Source of the DNA: Strongyloides papillosus
Lineage: Eukaryota > Nematoda > Chromadorea > Rhabditida > Strongyloididae
Length of the DNA stretch: 64,000 nucleotides
Direction: 5' to 3'
Assembly: GCA_005656395.1 (NCBI GenBank)
Contig: SRSI01000055.1
Span: 558,001-622,000, forward strand
In this document: positions 25,359-36,689 of the stretch, piece by piece
How the letters are laid out: the number at the start of each line of letters is the position of its first letter
Numbering within the stretch: position 1 is the stretch's first letter
Notes under the pieces: model-generated
The model's database searches: none
What the model was told of the DNA's origin: nothing
What the model saw: only the letters and a program-made list of their open reading frames with translations
Position numbers and translations under genes: made by a program

Positions 25359-26479
25359 ATGGAAAATAATGACAAAAAAATTCAGATAAGATTGTATATA
25401 TTTTTTATTGCAATTTTGTTATATCTAGCATATGGTGTTTGCCTTTTTTATGTATGTCAATCATTTTTTTTGTTGTTAAAAAATATATTTAAACTTTCTA
25501 TTATAGTATTTTGAAAATTCAGCAAGTATTCAAAGACGCCAAGAGTATCATCTAAGATGTGAAGATAAAAAAAAAGAACTTGAATCGTTACTAATTAAAG
25601 ATCTTGAGGATATGATGAATATGGAGATAGAACATGTTTCAGAAAATTTTACCATCAATTCAAATTTTTATAATAAGATTATAAAAAATATTGATGAAAT
25701 AGATCAATGTCATTTATATGATAGTGGTGTAAATGTTAAAGAAGTTAACATCCCTAATGCAATTTCTTTTGTATATGCAATAACAATAACATTAGGTTCT
25801 GGTGATATTTATGCTATTACCAGTGAAGGAAAAATATTTTTTATACTTTTTTCTTCATTATCAATACCATTAATAATCGCTTTTTATGTTGATTTGACTG
25901 AAGGAATTATTGGATCTATAGTCTGCAAATTTAATTGTATCCTATTATACATTAAAAATAAGCTATCAAAAAAGTAAGTTTACATAATAATTAATAAAAA
26001 AATAACTTTATAGTGTAATGAATGAAGTGACTTATAAAAATGAATTAAAGAAATTAAATAAAAAACAATTACCATATTATGTACTTTTTTCAACTATTTT
26101 AATATCAATGTTTATCATATGTACATGTAATCATTATTATCAATCAAAATTGGCTCAGAAAAATGATACAGTACTTCAATCAATGACTTTTATTTTCGAG
26201 AATTTTGCTTTAATTGGTCTTGGGTATAATGTCCCTGCAGATACCGTTAAATATTTAACAAGAGAGTTACCATTAATGGTATTAGGTGCATTCTTATTTT
26301 CACTTTACATTAATTTATCAATTAATTTCATTAGACATTCAGTACCAAAAATGTTAAATAATTATAGAAATAGGAGAAATCAAGATACAGGGAAGTTTGA
26401 TTTTATGAAATATATTATTTATAAACATGAGGAAGATAGAGAATTAACAGCTTCACATGGAAATCCACATTTCTACTAA
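25359..26479 (+). CDS. TWK-type two-pore channel with GSG first filter (341 aa)
   Basis: Three exons join in phase: 25359-25451, 25507-25973 and 26014-26479, with introns of 55 and 40 bp. Exon boundaries fall at the same places as in the inverted neighbour at 23562-24596. M1 is at residues 11-31. The first pore loop reads TLGSGDIYA (filter at about 128-130), with Ser in place of the Tyr or Phe of the K+ selectivity signature. The second pore reads ALIGLGYNVP (about 255-257). Other parts follow the K2P plan of four helices and a cytoplasmic tail. The substitution may alter ion selectivity or make the subunit non-conducting; the sequence cannot decide which. Coding bias and clean splicing argue that it is a live gene. 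Confidence 0.85.
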
Positions 26480-27190
26480 TAGCAAAATAAAATAATTTTA
26501 TGTATAGTTTAGTAATTTTTTTTTATTTCTTAAATAAAGTAAAATTTACAAAAGAACTATAACTGTAGTTTAATTTATATTTTATTAACCTTTGTTTTAT
26601 ACTAATTTTAATCTCAATAAGTTAAATAATGAAATTTCCTTTTCAAACAAGTAATATAATTAAATATAGAAAAGTAAAAAACTATATTTTTTATAATTAA
26701 TTTTTGGTGTCTACAGGAAGTAAACATCAATAGTAGACACAATTCTTAAACAATAATGAAGTTATACTAAATTGTAAGGAGAATGTGTAGAATACCAGTC
26801 TTCTAATTTTTTGTATTTTGAACAAATTAGATAAAGTTTTTATGTACAATTTTGATTGTATATGAATAATTATTTTTTTAATCAAAATTAACGTTTTTAC
26901 AAACCTTTTTGAAACTTAAAAAGCAAAATTTCCAATCAAAAAATCACATTTAACACATAAAATAAACGAGAATTTGATATAAAAGTAGAGATTATACAAA
27001 AATTGGCAAAAGCGGTATATAAGAACTCACATGAATCACTATCCTTCATGAGTTATACATTTTTCGTTAATACCCTCATATTTATACTTTCTATTATGGT
27101 TTCAACTACAGTTTTTAGCTATATTTTTATCAAGTTTGAAACACTTGAAGTGACTGAACAATTTGCGTTGTATTAAGAAATCTTCTTAAC
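26480..27190. other. Intergenic with small inverted repeats
   Basis: No gene is visible. An 8-bp inverted pair (gtgtctac/gtagacac) lies around 26706-26742, and an imperfect hairpin (aactcacatgaa/ttcatgagtt) around 27024-27056. Either could be a remnant of the Merlin-like transposon that follows, but no matching terminus was found on the right. Confidence 0.35.
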
Positions 27191-27417
27191 GTTAAAGAAT
27201 TTCTCAAATGTGGATGTCCCATGTTACTAAACAGCCAATCGTTTAGATGTGGTAAGAAAAATTGTAGTACTAAGGAAAAGAGACGCAATGGTGCGTTCTG
27301 CAAAAAAAATGAGGTCCAATTAAATGTAATTTTTTTACATTTGTTTTTTTGCTGGTGCGCCTCAAATCCAGATCAAAACACATTTAAAGATGAACTAAGC
27401 TACTGTAATACATAATC
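27190..27417 (+). mobile_element. Merlin/ISXO2-like transposase remnant
   Basis: A short frame beginning near 27200 reads CGCPMLLNSQSFRCGKKNC followed by RRNGAFCKKNEVQL and a hydrophobic stretch ending FFCWCA. This is the N-terminal zinc ribbon and adjoining helix found in ISXO2/IS1595-type transposases of eukaryotic Merlin elements. The catalytic DDE part is absent and the frame ends at 27415. No terminal repeats could be assigned. It is a fossil fragment. Confidence 0.55.
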
Positions 27418-27478
27418 TAATTTACTATATATTTATTGATAAAAAAAAGCTAAAATAAAGACAACATATTTGATTACA

Positions 27479-27536
27479 AGAAAACCATTACTTACCATAA
27501 AGTTTGTATCCGGATCAAGGTAAGTAATGGTTTTCT
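27479..27536. repeat. Perfect 18-bp inverted repeat with 22-nt spacer
   Basis: Bases 27479-27496 (agaaaaccattacttacc) are the exact reverse complement of 27519-27536. The loop contains the palindrome atccggat. A transcript would form a 58-nt hairpin. It could be a transposon end, a small-RNA precursor or a chance fold-back duplication. Confidence 0.85.
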
Positions 27537-27539
27537 ATG

Positions 27540-29027
27540 CGCTTTTATATTGTAATAAGATTGATATAAATCAATCACATTTTACAACAGCTACCAAACA
27601 CTATACAAGGAAATTATTCTATCTAAAAACACGGTACTTAAATAAGTTTTAAAAAGATAGAATTTTCTATATTCAAATGCTAACACAAATTTATTTTGAA
27701 GAATTATGAAGACATTTTAGAATTTTATGTTTGTAAAAATATTTGAAAAAAATTGGGTTTTACAAAATGAATAAGCGATAAAAATGAACGGAAATATAAA
27801 TCAACTTTTTTAAAATTTATCTGCATTGTATATTATTTGAAAAAGTTTTGATTGTCTCAAGTTTGTCATTTATATTTGAATATTTATAAGCTTTTAAATT
27901 TGTAAACGTTTTTAATAACAATGTTGATGAGTAACAATATTAGATTTTTAAAATCCAAAAATATATTCCTAAACAATCAAACTATTAAAACAAAAAGAAC
28001 ATTCTTTTAAAAATCCCATAAGACATCATTTTATACTTAATATATTTTACACAACTAAGAATAACTTGAGTTATAATTAATTATTTATATTCTAGGGTTA
28101 GTTAAGGCATTTATATTTATTGTATTTTAATTATGATTGTACTAATTAAATGAAATCCCACTAAAGGAGCTGTAAGTAAAATTAATACATGTCATAATTT
28201 ATAATTGTCTAGATGGATATATAAAGATATATAAGAATTAACTAAGCTATATTTTATTGTATTGTGTTGTAACTGTAATAATAAGAGGTTGTGTTATATA
28301 ATAAAGTGATATACTATATTCTAGGGGTGTCGCAATAAATTTAAATAAATTTCTTATGAAAAACTAAGGATTCAAAATCGCAAGTATATATCTTTAACTA
28401 TTGAAGTATCTATGAGTTATTAAAAAAATTGAAATAATGTCTTTTATTATTTTTAAATCATTCCATTCTGTTAGTAACATACAAAACAATTATTTTTTTG
28501 AATTTTTTTACTTCATCATATACACTGTGAAGATAAACAATTTTTTTATTAAAATATTAATACGTAAATAAAAAGGCAACCTATTAACAACAAAATATCA
28601 AATTAAAGTACAAAAAAATTGAGTATTTGCGAAATTTATTTCGAGAAATTATTAACTCTTACATCTTTTAGTAATTGCGATGCGTTTTTGTGCAAATTAA
28701 TTTAAAAAGTTCTATAACCTAATCTTAAATTTAGTAGTAAATTCAAAGGAATTAAAAATATCTAAGCAATTTTATATTTTTGTAGAAAATATCTATTTTA
28801 ATAAAAAATTTAACTATGAGGATTTTACACAAATTCTATCTAACCAAATGCGATTTGCCAAATATTTTAACTAAGTATATAAATTTCATGTTTTAGAATA
28901 GAAAATTTTTTTTATGTTAATGAAGAAATATTAAAATTTTTGTTTATATATGTATAATGTAATAAACTTATTCTAAAAATAAAATCAAATTTTTCATCAA
29001 AATTCTATATTTTAAAGATTTTTAAAT
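27540..29027. other. Intergenic, nothing recognised
   Basis: AT-rich sequence without frames, RNA genes or repeat termini that I can support. Confidence 0.4.
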
Positions 29028-29282
29028 ATGAACAGAACTGGAAACATTAAGAATTTACGTTATCTTCTTCATCAAAATATTTCAACAGTAAGAAATCAAT
29101 GTTATTTCTTCTTAACAAATCTTCTTGGTTCAATAATTGATAACAAAAATTATACATTCATTCTTTATTTATTAATTTGTACGTGTGACACTATTTATAT
29201 ATGTATATTTATATTTTATATATCTATTAAAAGTTTTAAAGCACATATAAAGTTAAAAATTACTATATTTTTTGGAATTTAA
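29028..29282 (+). CDS. Doubtful small membrane-protein frame (84 aa)
   Basis: An ATG frame with moderately polar residues 1-45 and one strongly hydrophobic helix at about 44-69. It resembles no family I know. It might be a first exon or a fragment of a serpentine receptor, since such a gene lies 1.4 kb downstream in the same direction, but no phase-compatible continuation was found. It may be a chance frame. Confidence 0.15.
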   Translation: MNRTGNIKNLRYLLHQNISTVRNQCYFFLTNLLGSIIDNKNYTFILYLLICTCDTIYICIFIFYISIKSFKAHIKLKITIFFGI

Positions 29283-30662
29283 TTAAAGCGCCTTATTTTT
29301 ATTTGATTGACTTTTTTGCTTAGACATTGTATTAATCCTTATTATTAATGATAATTGTAATGAGTATATCATATGTTATTAAATATGTGATACAATGACT
29401 AAGATCATGAAGAAATTTTCACATAAATGAATTGTTAGCAATTGCATAGACTTAAATTAATATCGTTATTTTATATTTAATTTTGTTTTTTATTTTACAA
29501 GTTGTGGTGATACTATTTTATTTGTGGATTATGAATTTGAGATAATTTATACAGGGTAAGTCTTAATTAATAAATTACTTATTGTAATATTTTCATATTT
29601 TTCAATTTTTTAGTTTTTGTCTTATATCATTGAAAAGTACTGGAAAATTTTAAATATTATAATGTGTGAAATAAATATCTTTTGCCTTTATGGGAAACAG
29701 TTTTATTTGAAGAAAAAACCACTCAAATTATAAAAATTTTACCATCTTAAAGGAGACTATTTTTCATCGTTTAATTATGCCAATACAATATTTTATACAA
29801 AAAATTGAAAGATAAAATCTTATATATTTTTAGACCGATATGTAAAATTATAATTACTTTCCCGTTATAGATTAAACATATTTAAAATAAATTTTGCACT
29901 TTGATCGCTCGCAGTATATAGAGTTTTCTGGATGAACTAAAAGAAGTACATGATTATTGGAAAATAAAAGTATAAATATCACGGACTATGTGATATTAAT
30001 AGCATTACAATTATATATATGCATAATAAAAGTTTAAAAAAAAGAAGGGATATTACGTTTTCAAAAATCATCAAATAAAGGAACTTAGAAAAAATATCTT
30101 TAATATTAAGCGATAGAGAATTTATTTTAAAAAATAAAACAAGCATATTATTTCATCATTGTCGTTTTATTGTTCTGACTAAAAAAAATTTTATCTTAAG
30201 TTGAAATATATCTTCATAAAATACTTATTTTCTATTGTCATTTTCTACTCTAAAGACAAAAATTTTTTTTAAAAGTTAATTTTATATTAACTTTATTTTT
30301 ATGAAACAAAAATTGCTTAAAATATAACCATTCTGAAAATATTAATACAATATTAAGTTAAAGCACGTAGATTAGTAAAGTTCTAATGTTTCTAATAAAA
30401 CACTTACTTAAAATATGGTGGTAATTTCTTCAAATTTACTGATATTTTAAAAAACAAAATAAAATTTTTCTTGTTTTGATAAGACTACAGTTTTTAGTTA
30501 AGAAAACTTTATATGATTAAAATGATCACTTAAAAATATTAAATATGTTTTTTTTGTAAATATTGTTTGATAAATGATTAATAACATTACTTTCATTATC
30601 TATAATTTTTACAGATTCACGAGAAAAATTTTCTAACTATATATTAAAATTATCTTCTAAAA
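29283..30662. other. Intergenic, nothing recognised
   Basis: AT-rich spacer before the second chemoreceptor. No transposon termini or RNA genes were seen. Confidence 0.4.
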
Positions 30663-31635
30663 ATGATTAGTGTGTTTTTGGTTGTCGACATTATTCAACT
30701 TACATATAAGATACCATCAATGCTTTTAATGATACTGTCACTATATATTATAATAAAAAAGATCAAAAATAAAAATGTTCATTTTAACAAACAATTCTAT
30801 ACAATAATTGTTTGTAAAATAATTAATGAAATTGTTTATATTATAACTATTTTTATATTTATTAAATTGCCCAAATGGAGATTTTTTGATAATTTTTGGG
30901 AAAACAATTATTGGGCAGCAACAATATTCCTTATTTTAACAACACAACAAGCAACATTTATGTTTCTTATAACACTTTTAACTAGTATAAATAGATATAT
31001 AGCTGTTAAATATCCTTTATCATATAAAATTTTTTTTTCAAAATCAAAAATAATTATTGTATTACTATTTTTTATCATATTATCAACAATGATTGGACTT
31101 GGAAATATTCCTTTTAATCCAACATACAAAAAATCTAACATATTTAACTGCTTTGCTCCAACTTTAAAATCTAAAAATGTAATCTATTATCAAATTTTTT
31201 ATACAGTTTTTTTATTTGGAATCATATCCATTGCAACATGTACCTTCAACGCAATGGCCATTAAAACATTGAAAAAACACAATCAAGTTGGTAATAAATA
31301 CAAAAAGGAATTATACTATGTTAAATACTCAATTTTTATTTTTATAACTTTATTCATTGTTGAGGCTTTCTTTTTTTGTAGACTTACTGCTTTAATATAT
31401 GGAACTAAATCATTTTTATATATAATGTATTTTCTCCATATTGTGGCATTTGATTTAACATCTGTTGGAGATTTCTATTTTCTTATTTATTCATGGTAAG
31501 TCTGGTTTATTAACGTTTATATCTAAATAAAATTAAATTTTTAGTAGTGAACTAAGAAAAGAATTGAAAATTATTTTTGGATGTTCTAAAAAATTTAATA
31601 GCAAAGTTAATATCAAAATTCTTTATCGAAAGTAA
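30663..31635 (+). CDS. Serpentine chemoreceptor, Srv/Srg-like (307 aa)
   Basis: Two exons join in phase 2: 30663-31495 and 31545-31635, with a 49-bp intron (GTAAGT...TTTTTAG). The protein has seven hydrophobic segments. LTSINRYIAVKYPLSYK at the end of helix 3 and the C-terminal SELRKELKIIFG after helix 7 are characteristic of the nematode Srv/Srg superfamily. The short second exon supplies the basic cytoplasmic tail, so a model ending at the first stop (31499) would lose it. The expected role is chemosensory signalling in sensory neurons. The subfamily is uncertain by eye. Confidence 0.8.
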
Positions 31636-32298
31636 TTTGTTTTATAATTTAAAAATTACAATTCAATTGTAAAAAGATGGTTAAAGTTCAAAATTAATTT
31701 TAAAATTATATAAATTTTTTTAAGACTAAAAATAAAGCTCATTTTTCCTTGGAACCTTATTCTTATTATGCAAAAAATTTGTTTTAAGTATAGTATTTAC
31801 TCTATCACACTCTTTGGTCTCTAGGGCAAATTCTTTTTGGTATGCCTTTTGAAAAGTTTGAATTAATTTTTAAATTGTAATATTTAAATATAAATATTAT
31901 TATATGATAATAAATTATTTTATTATTATAATTTTGTTTGCATCATTTCCTATTAAAAATGTGTATTTTTTATAACAAAACAGTTTAGTCTTCGCTGAAA
32001 TAAATGGATTTTGGTGCCAAACTCATAGCCTTAGCTATTAGTAAAGATTACAACAAATACAAATATAATTGACATTTTAAATTTGCTTATTATTTGATTT
32101 TTTTAAAAATATTAATTCTTTCTGCAATTGTAATCAAATAATTGTCCAAAATTATTAAAGATATCACTTTTTTAATTTTCGAAAGAACAAACTGATTTAT
32201 TTTTGATGTTGTCTGATTTACTAAAAAAAATTTAAGTCTATTTGTTATTTTAAGTTTATTTAATCAAGGTTAGTAAATCACTTGTACTACATTTTTAA
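31636..32298. other. Intergenic, nothing recognised
   Basis: AT-rich spacer between the serpentine receptor and the CAP pseudogene. Confidence 0.4.
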
Positions 32299-32790
32299 AT
32301 GCTTTATTTTTTTTTATATTCGCAACCACATGCTGCTTTAAATAATGCAGGATTACATTCATCTTCTGATATTAATGATAGTGGATATAGTGAGGAAAAT
32401 TACAAAAATGTATGCGCTGATTATAGCTTTAATTCTGATTATAAGATTGGTTATAAAGACATTAATGACAGAAAAGTAATAGAAATCTCTTAATTACTTT
32501 ATTTTAAGTTTTTAAAGAAACCAATGAAAATAACAAAGTTCATCAGGCTTCATTTCTTGCAGTAAACTCTAATCTTGAGACTAAAGCTAGAATACATGCT
32601 GATCCTTCTGATCAATCGAAAAAGCTAGAGGATGATTTAAAAATTTATAAATTAAATATGGAAGAAAATTTTGAGACAATATTATTATTTCTACTTAATG
32701 TAATGGTAAATTTACGATTTACAAATTTGATAAACCTGATTTTCAAAAATCTTATAGATAACGCAAAGCAATTAGTTTGAAAAAACTAAA
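32299..32790 (+). pseudogene. Decayed CAP/SCP gene copy
   Basis: The frame 32299-32475 aligns along its length with exon 1 of the intact CAP gene at 36690, including the final GYKDINDRK against GFKDMKDR just before a GT. After a short AT-rich gap, a second segment (about 32511-32790) aligns with exon 2: TNENNKVHQASFLAVNSNLE corresponds to the helix-1 and VDPAIEKKA region there. The signal peptide is degraded, the splice phase no longer fits, the GHFTQLVW CAP motif is missing, and stops follow near 32780. It is therefore a dead tandem duplicate, separated from the live gene by a later LTR-element insertion. Confidence 0.7.
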
Positions 32791-32799
32791 TGGAATTTG

Positions 32800-33256
32800 C
32801 TTTTGTTGTAGAATTTATACAATTCATTTAAAAGAATATTTTACCAAGAAAGCAATAATTTAATAATAAATTTTAGTAAAATAAGATCTAAATTATTTCG
32901 TTTTAAGATCATTTGTAATTTTAGCGCGTGCCTGCAGGAGTTGTAGTTTTAACTTATAAGGGTTGAGAATGTCTAGAAATTGTCATTTTATTTTTCATAA
33001 CATAATAGTGTAACTCTTTTCACTAAATGTAATCGATTTACCTTTAGGTAGTTAAGCTATACCACAGTGCTTTCTAAATTTGTTATATTTTGTGATTCTT
33101 AACTTGTTGAAATCGTAAGTGAAAACTCTTAGTTAGTATATAGCTCTTACAAGTGACCGCAATTTTAAATTATCTAATTTGTAACTGTCTGTACTTCCTC
33201 CTAAAATATTGTCCAGCAATAAAATTATATCATATAAATTTAACTTTTTTTTCTAT
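32800..33256. other. Spacer between CAP pseudogene and LTR element
   Basis: AT-rich noncoding DNA with one GC-richer spot at about 32920-32945. It ends with the TCTAT target sequence of the LTR element (33252-33256). Confidence 0.4.
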
Positions 33257-33393
33257 TGTGGTGTTAAAAGCACCTTATAAAATAAAGATGAGTTACTTAA
33301 GATGATTTTATTATAAGAACTAAAGATACAATAAAGACATGTTATATATATAATAGTTATTTTTTTGTGTCAAACATCATGTTTGACGCAGCA
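33257..33393 (-). repeat. LTR (3' LTR relative to the ORF)
   Basis: 137 bp, identical base for base as I read it to 35698-35834. It contains the near-palindrome gtcaaacatcatgtttgac close to one end, which may act in transcript 3' processing or integrase binding. Confidence 0.88.
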
Positions 33394-33430
33394 TCCGGGG
33401 GAGGGGAATAAGGTAGTTATTTCAAAAGAC

Positions 33431-35251
33431 TCAAAAACTCTTCCGTATTATCATGTGAAGAGGAAAAACATCTCTTATGCAATGATAAGCCCAATATGAC
33501 GAAGGCATAAGGTCCGCAATTTGTTTCCATAAGTTAGAGTGAGGATACTTCCCTTTCTTATCAAACTCTCTTTCATACCAGTCATAACTAGCGGTATCCG
33601 ATGCATAATCACAATCAACGTTGATTACCACTTTCTGTACGTTAATAGACGGTTGGAGAGAATTAAGATAAATTTCAACATGGCTTTTATCAAGAGATTC
33701 ATCTAACGCATGTTGACATTCCGGGGGGAAGAAAGGAGGAGTTGTTAGTGAAGATTCAGGAACTTTAACAGTTGATTTATTGTTGCTCAATAGTATTGAG
33801 TCAGATAATGTGTATGATGTATGTAGTGAAGACGGAGCGCATTCTTCAAAAGTAGGCAGTTTAAGTAGTATAACTGACCAATCCAAATAGTATTTTTCGG
33901 CTGGTAGTAGAAACTGATTTCCACCATTCGAATTTTTGGTTCTAGATAAAGAGGTATTCAATGGAATAGTAGCCCATTGCAATCTTTGGAAAGGCAAAAT
34001 ATTCAGTAGATCAGCCTTTTGAAATGTTTTGTGAAGTGAATTTATATGACCCTCATTTCGACCATTTGATTTTAGGCGATACTTTATAGATGTAATTTTC
34101 TGAGTATTAGAAGGTTGTAAATTACTGTGAAAACCGATTCTATATGAAGAAAAAAACTCTGACAAAGTGTTAGAAGTAAGGGCAGACTCCGCATCATAGA
34201 TGAGGATAAATAGAGGATACTCGTCCATTGTTGGACTTAAAAATTTAATAATAGCTTGAGAAAATTGATCAGGTAAAACCTGACCATACATAAAATTAAA
34301 AAGATAATCAACAAGCATAATTAATGTTGAGTTACTAACATAACATGAATAAAGTGAACTAATTCGCCTAGGGTGTGTAGCAGTGACCCATGACGCATAC
34401 AATTTATAAGGAAATTTTCTCATCGTTAAACACGAATGACAACTATCAACAGTTCTGTCAACAGGTGAAGAAATATTATGACAATAATCAGAAGATTTAG
34501 TCTTTCTTCTACTATCAATTGTTCCACCATACATAGTGGGATAGATAATTTTATCAGTTTTTTTATTAAGCTTATCTAATTGGGTGTCAGGATTAATACT
34601 TTCAACAAATTTTCCATCTAACTCATCTAAGTTGTTCTCACGAATTGAAAGGCTATATGAAAAATGTTTATCTAATAATGTTTTACTTGGTTGGAGGTTG
34701 CTATTACTCCAGGTTATTTTAGAAGTACCTGTCTCTGATAGACTCTTAATGTTATCTATCTTAACTGTCAAATCAGAGATATTAGGGTTTTTAACCTTAT
34801 CCTTAACCTTTTCTGAAGATGCTGTCTGGGAAACAGGTTTATCTTCTTCTCTAAACTCAGGAGGAAAGGTACTATTTTTTAAAGACTTATCATTTTTGCT
34901 GTCTGATGGTACTACTAACTTTTCAATGTCATTAATTGCGTAATACTCATCTACAGTGACTAGGTCTGTTAACTCATTTGTGGATCTATTGGGAAAATCT
35001 GACATCAAGGAACTACAAAATTCTTCTACAGCTTTTCTGTCCCATGACTCAATGTCTTTGTATATATCGAAAAAAAGGGTGGTGATGAAATTACTTTGGA
35101 TTCTTAAAAAACGTTTAACATATTCAATGTCTTCTTTAACGTTAATATCGTTAATAATGAAGAATTTCTTTAGATAATCCAAGTATTCTCTTGAATTGCC
35201 TTTAAACTCATCTAAAGGTATCGCGTCTAACTTAATCTGATTACTTGCCAT
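33431..35251 (-). CDS. Gag-integrase fusion ORF of LTR element (606 aa)
   Basis: The frame starts with ATG at 35251. Residues 1-110 are helical and Gag-like (a KGNSREYLDYLKKFF type of capsid start). About residues 110-290 are polar linker. From about residue 290 an integrase-core-like region appears: MLVDYLFNFMYGQ supplies a first Asp, LIYDAESALTSNTLSEFF a second Asp with the usual spacing to an F, and NGRNEGHINSLHKTF the Glu helix, followed by QRLQWATIPLNTS. Several positions are unlike active integrases (YDAES for the usual SDxG), so catalysis is doubtful. Protease, reverse transcriptase and RNase H are absent. A 606-codon open frame between identical LTRs implies recent mobilisation, in trans by a relative. 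Its retention may be due to selection or simply to youth. Confidence 0.75.
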   Translation of the reverse strand: MASNQIKLDAIPLDEFKGNSREYLDYLKKFFIINDINVKEDIEYVKRFLRIQSNFITTLFFDIYKDIESWDRKAVEEFCSSLMSDFPNRSTNELTDLVTVDEYYAINDIEKLVVPSDSKNDKSLKNSTFPPEFREEDKPVSQTASSEKVKDKVKNPNISDLTVKIDNIKSLSETGTSKITWSNSNLQPSKTLLDKHFSYSLSIRENNLDELDGKFVESINPDTQLDKLNKKTDKIIYPTMYGGTIDSRRKTKSSDYCHNISSPVDRTVDSCHSCLTMRKFPYKLYASWVTATHPRRISSLYSCYVSNSTLIMLVDYLFNFMYGQVLPDQFSQAIIKFLSPTMDEYPLFILIYDAESALTSNTLSEFFSSYRIGFHSNLQPSNTQKITSIKYRLKSNGRNEGHINSLHKTFQKADLLNILPFQRLQWATIPLNTSLSRTKNSNGGNQFLLPAEKYYLDWSVILLKLPTFEECAPSSLHTSYTLSDSILLSNNKSTVKVPESSLTTPPFFPPECQHALDESLDKSHVEIYLNSLQPSINVQKVVINVDCDYASDTASYDWYEREFDKKGKYPHSNLWKQIADLMPSSYWAYHCIRDVFPLHMIIRKSF

Positions 35252-35697
35252 AATTTCCTAATGCTTAAGAACACGTCAATCGATGTCGGTTTTAACTTAG
35301 CGAAAGTTATACAAAATAATAGATGAGCACAAAATAATTAAGTATAAAATAAATGTAAGGGAGTATATACTATATGTTTACATATGTATATATACTTTTT
35401 TTTGAGATATTTGTATCTAGTACAATGAAATATTTTTGAAATACAATTGTTATGAATATGCGTAAGATATTATATACAATTCGAAACAACAATAGATAAT
35501 ATATGTGAAATATATTGGTAAGATATAAAATAATGATTACAAATTTATAATCGTAAATGTAATCAAAATAACATAAAAAATTAAGAAAATTTTAGACTTA
35601 TGAAGTGTCTAATTAATAAAGAGGGGAATGAGGAAAAACGACTAACTAAAACTATTTGTCAGAGTAATTTCTCAAAATTTGGATGCCAGGATCGCCA

Positions 35698-35834
35698 TGT
35701 GGTGTTAAAAGCACCTTATAAAATAAAGATGAGTTACTTAAGATGATTTTATTATAAGAACTAAAGATACAATAAAGACATGTTATATATATAATAGTTA
35801 TTTTTTTGTGTCAAACATCATGTTTGACGCAGCA
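35698..35834 (-). repeat. LTR (5' LTR relative to the ORF)
   Basis: 137 bp, identical to 33257-33393. It is followed on the right by the TCTAT target duplication. Confidence 0.88.
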
Positions 35835-35839
35835 TCTAT

Positions 35840-36689
35840 AAAATGTTATTTGTTAAAATACTATTCAAAGAAATACGTATTTTCCAGATAAAAATTTATT
35901 TCTATAAAAATTCTTTTTATATTATATAAAAGAACTAATAGCAATTTTTATAAATTGATAAATAAATACTTTTAACAGTTTTTTATTTCTTATAAAATTA
36001 ATTGTATTACTTGCGTTAAATAATATTTATGATATAAATGACAAAAAAAATGTCTGTACATATTTATAGATTTTTTACCGTTAATTTGAAAGTATATTTT
36101 TTAAAATGCAAATATTTCTTGCGATAAAAATTAAAAAACTTAGTGTATCTACTTTAGATATTTTATTAACAGAAATTAAAGATGTAAAAAACAAAAAAAT
36201 GTGACTAAAATTATACAATAATTTTGATTACGTTAACAAATTTTATTCACCACTGGACTCTGTCTATTGTAGTCTTAAAACTTGAATACTGTATATTTTA
36301 AAGTAAATTACAGTATACTTAATGTCAAAGTGCAAATTTCTATAATATCTTGTTACTAAAAATTTAAAAAATTGTGTTATTATAATTCGAATGTTTAAAT
36401 GATAATTTTTTTAATGATATCGTTAAAAAATATAATAAACGATTATCAAAAATATACACTATTTTTGTGTTTACATTTATTTTTCTATAAAAGTTTCATA
36501 AATAGAAGAAAATTATAAATAATATATAATAAATATAATATAATTTTATTTTAATCTTTTTTATTTGTCTATGAAAACAAATTGTGTGATTTGTAGTTTA
36601 CTCAAATTTTTTTTTATTTAGACAAATGCAGAATAAGCTTCAAAAGCAATATAAAAGTGACAAATTTTGTAAAATATTATCATAAAAAA
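35840..36689. other. 5' flank of the CAP gene
   Basis: AT-rich spacer. A 'ttttttttatttag' acceptor at about 36609-36622 could receive a spliced leader for the CAP transcript. No other feature was found. Confidence 0.4.

Larger units (their letters stand above)
33257..35834 (-). mobile_element. Young non-autonomous LTR retrotransposon with Gag-integrase ORF
   Basis: Identical 137-bp direct repeats at 33257-33393 and 35698-35834 begin TGTGG and end GCA (TG...CA), flanked by a 5-bp target duplication TCTAT (33252-33256 and 35835-35839). On the minus strand, directly inside the 5' LTR, 35697-35681 reads TGGCGATCCTGGCATCC, starting with the TGG expected of a tRNA primer-binding site. The interior holds one 606-codon frame. 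No reverse transcriptase, RNase H or protease region fits in the remaining space. A clear purine tract on the coding strand next to the 3' LTR is not seen; that side is pyrimidine-rich instead. Confidence 0.88.

Noticed and set aside
32800..33250. Continuation of the CAP pseudogene
   Set aside because: No alignment to the GHFTQLVW or YSPPGN parts was seen here. The fossil ends near 32790.
33394..33415. Purine-rich 'gggggaggggaataagg' as the polypurine tract of the LTR element
   Set aside because: It is purine-rich on the plus strand, whereas the ORF runs on the minus strand, where a tract next to the 3' LTR should be purine-rich. It may be coincidental or mark an atypical element.
34584..35177. 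Plus-strand frames opposite the Gag-integrase ORF (34584-34943, 34956-35177)
   Set aside because: They are antisense shadows of the 606-codon ORF, with no family similarity.
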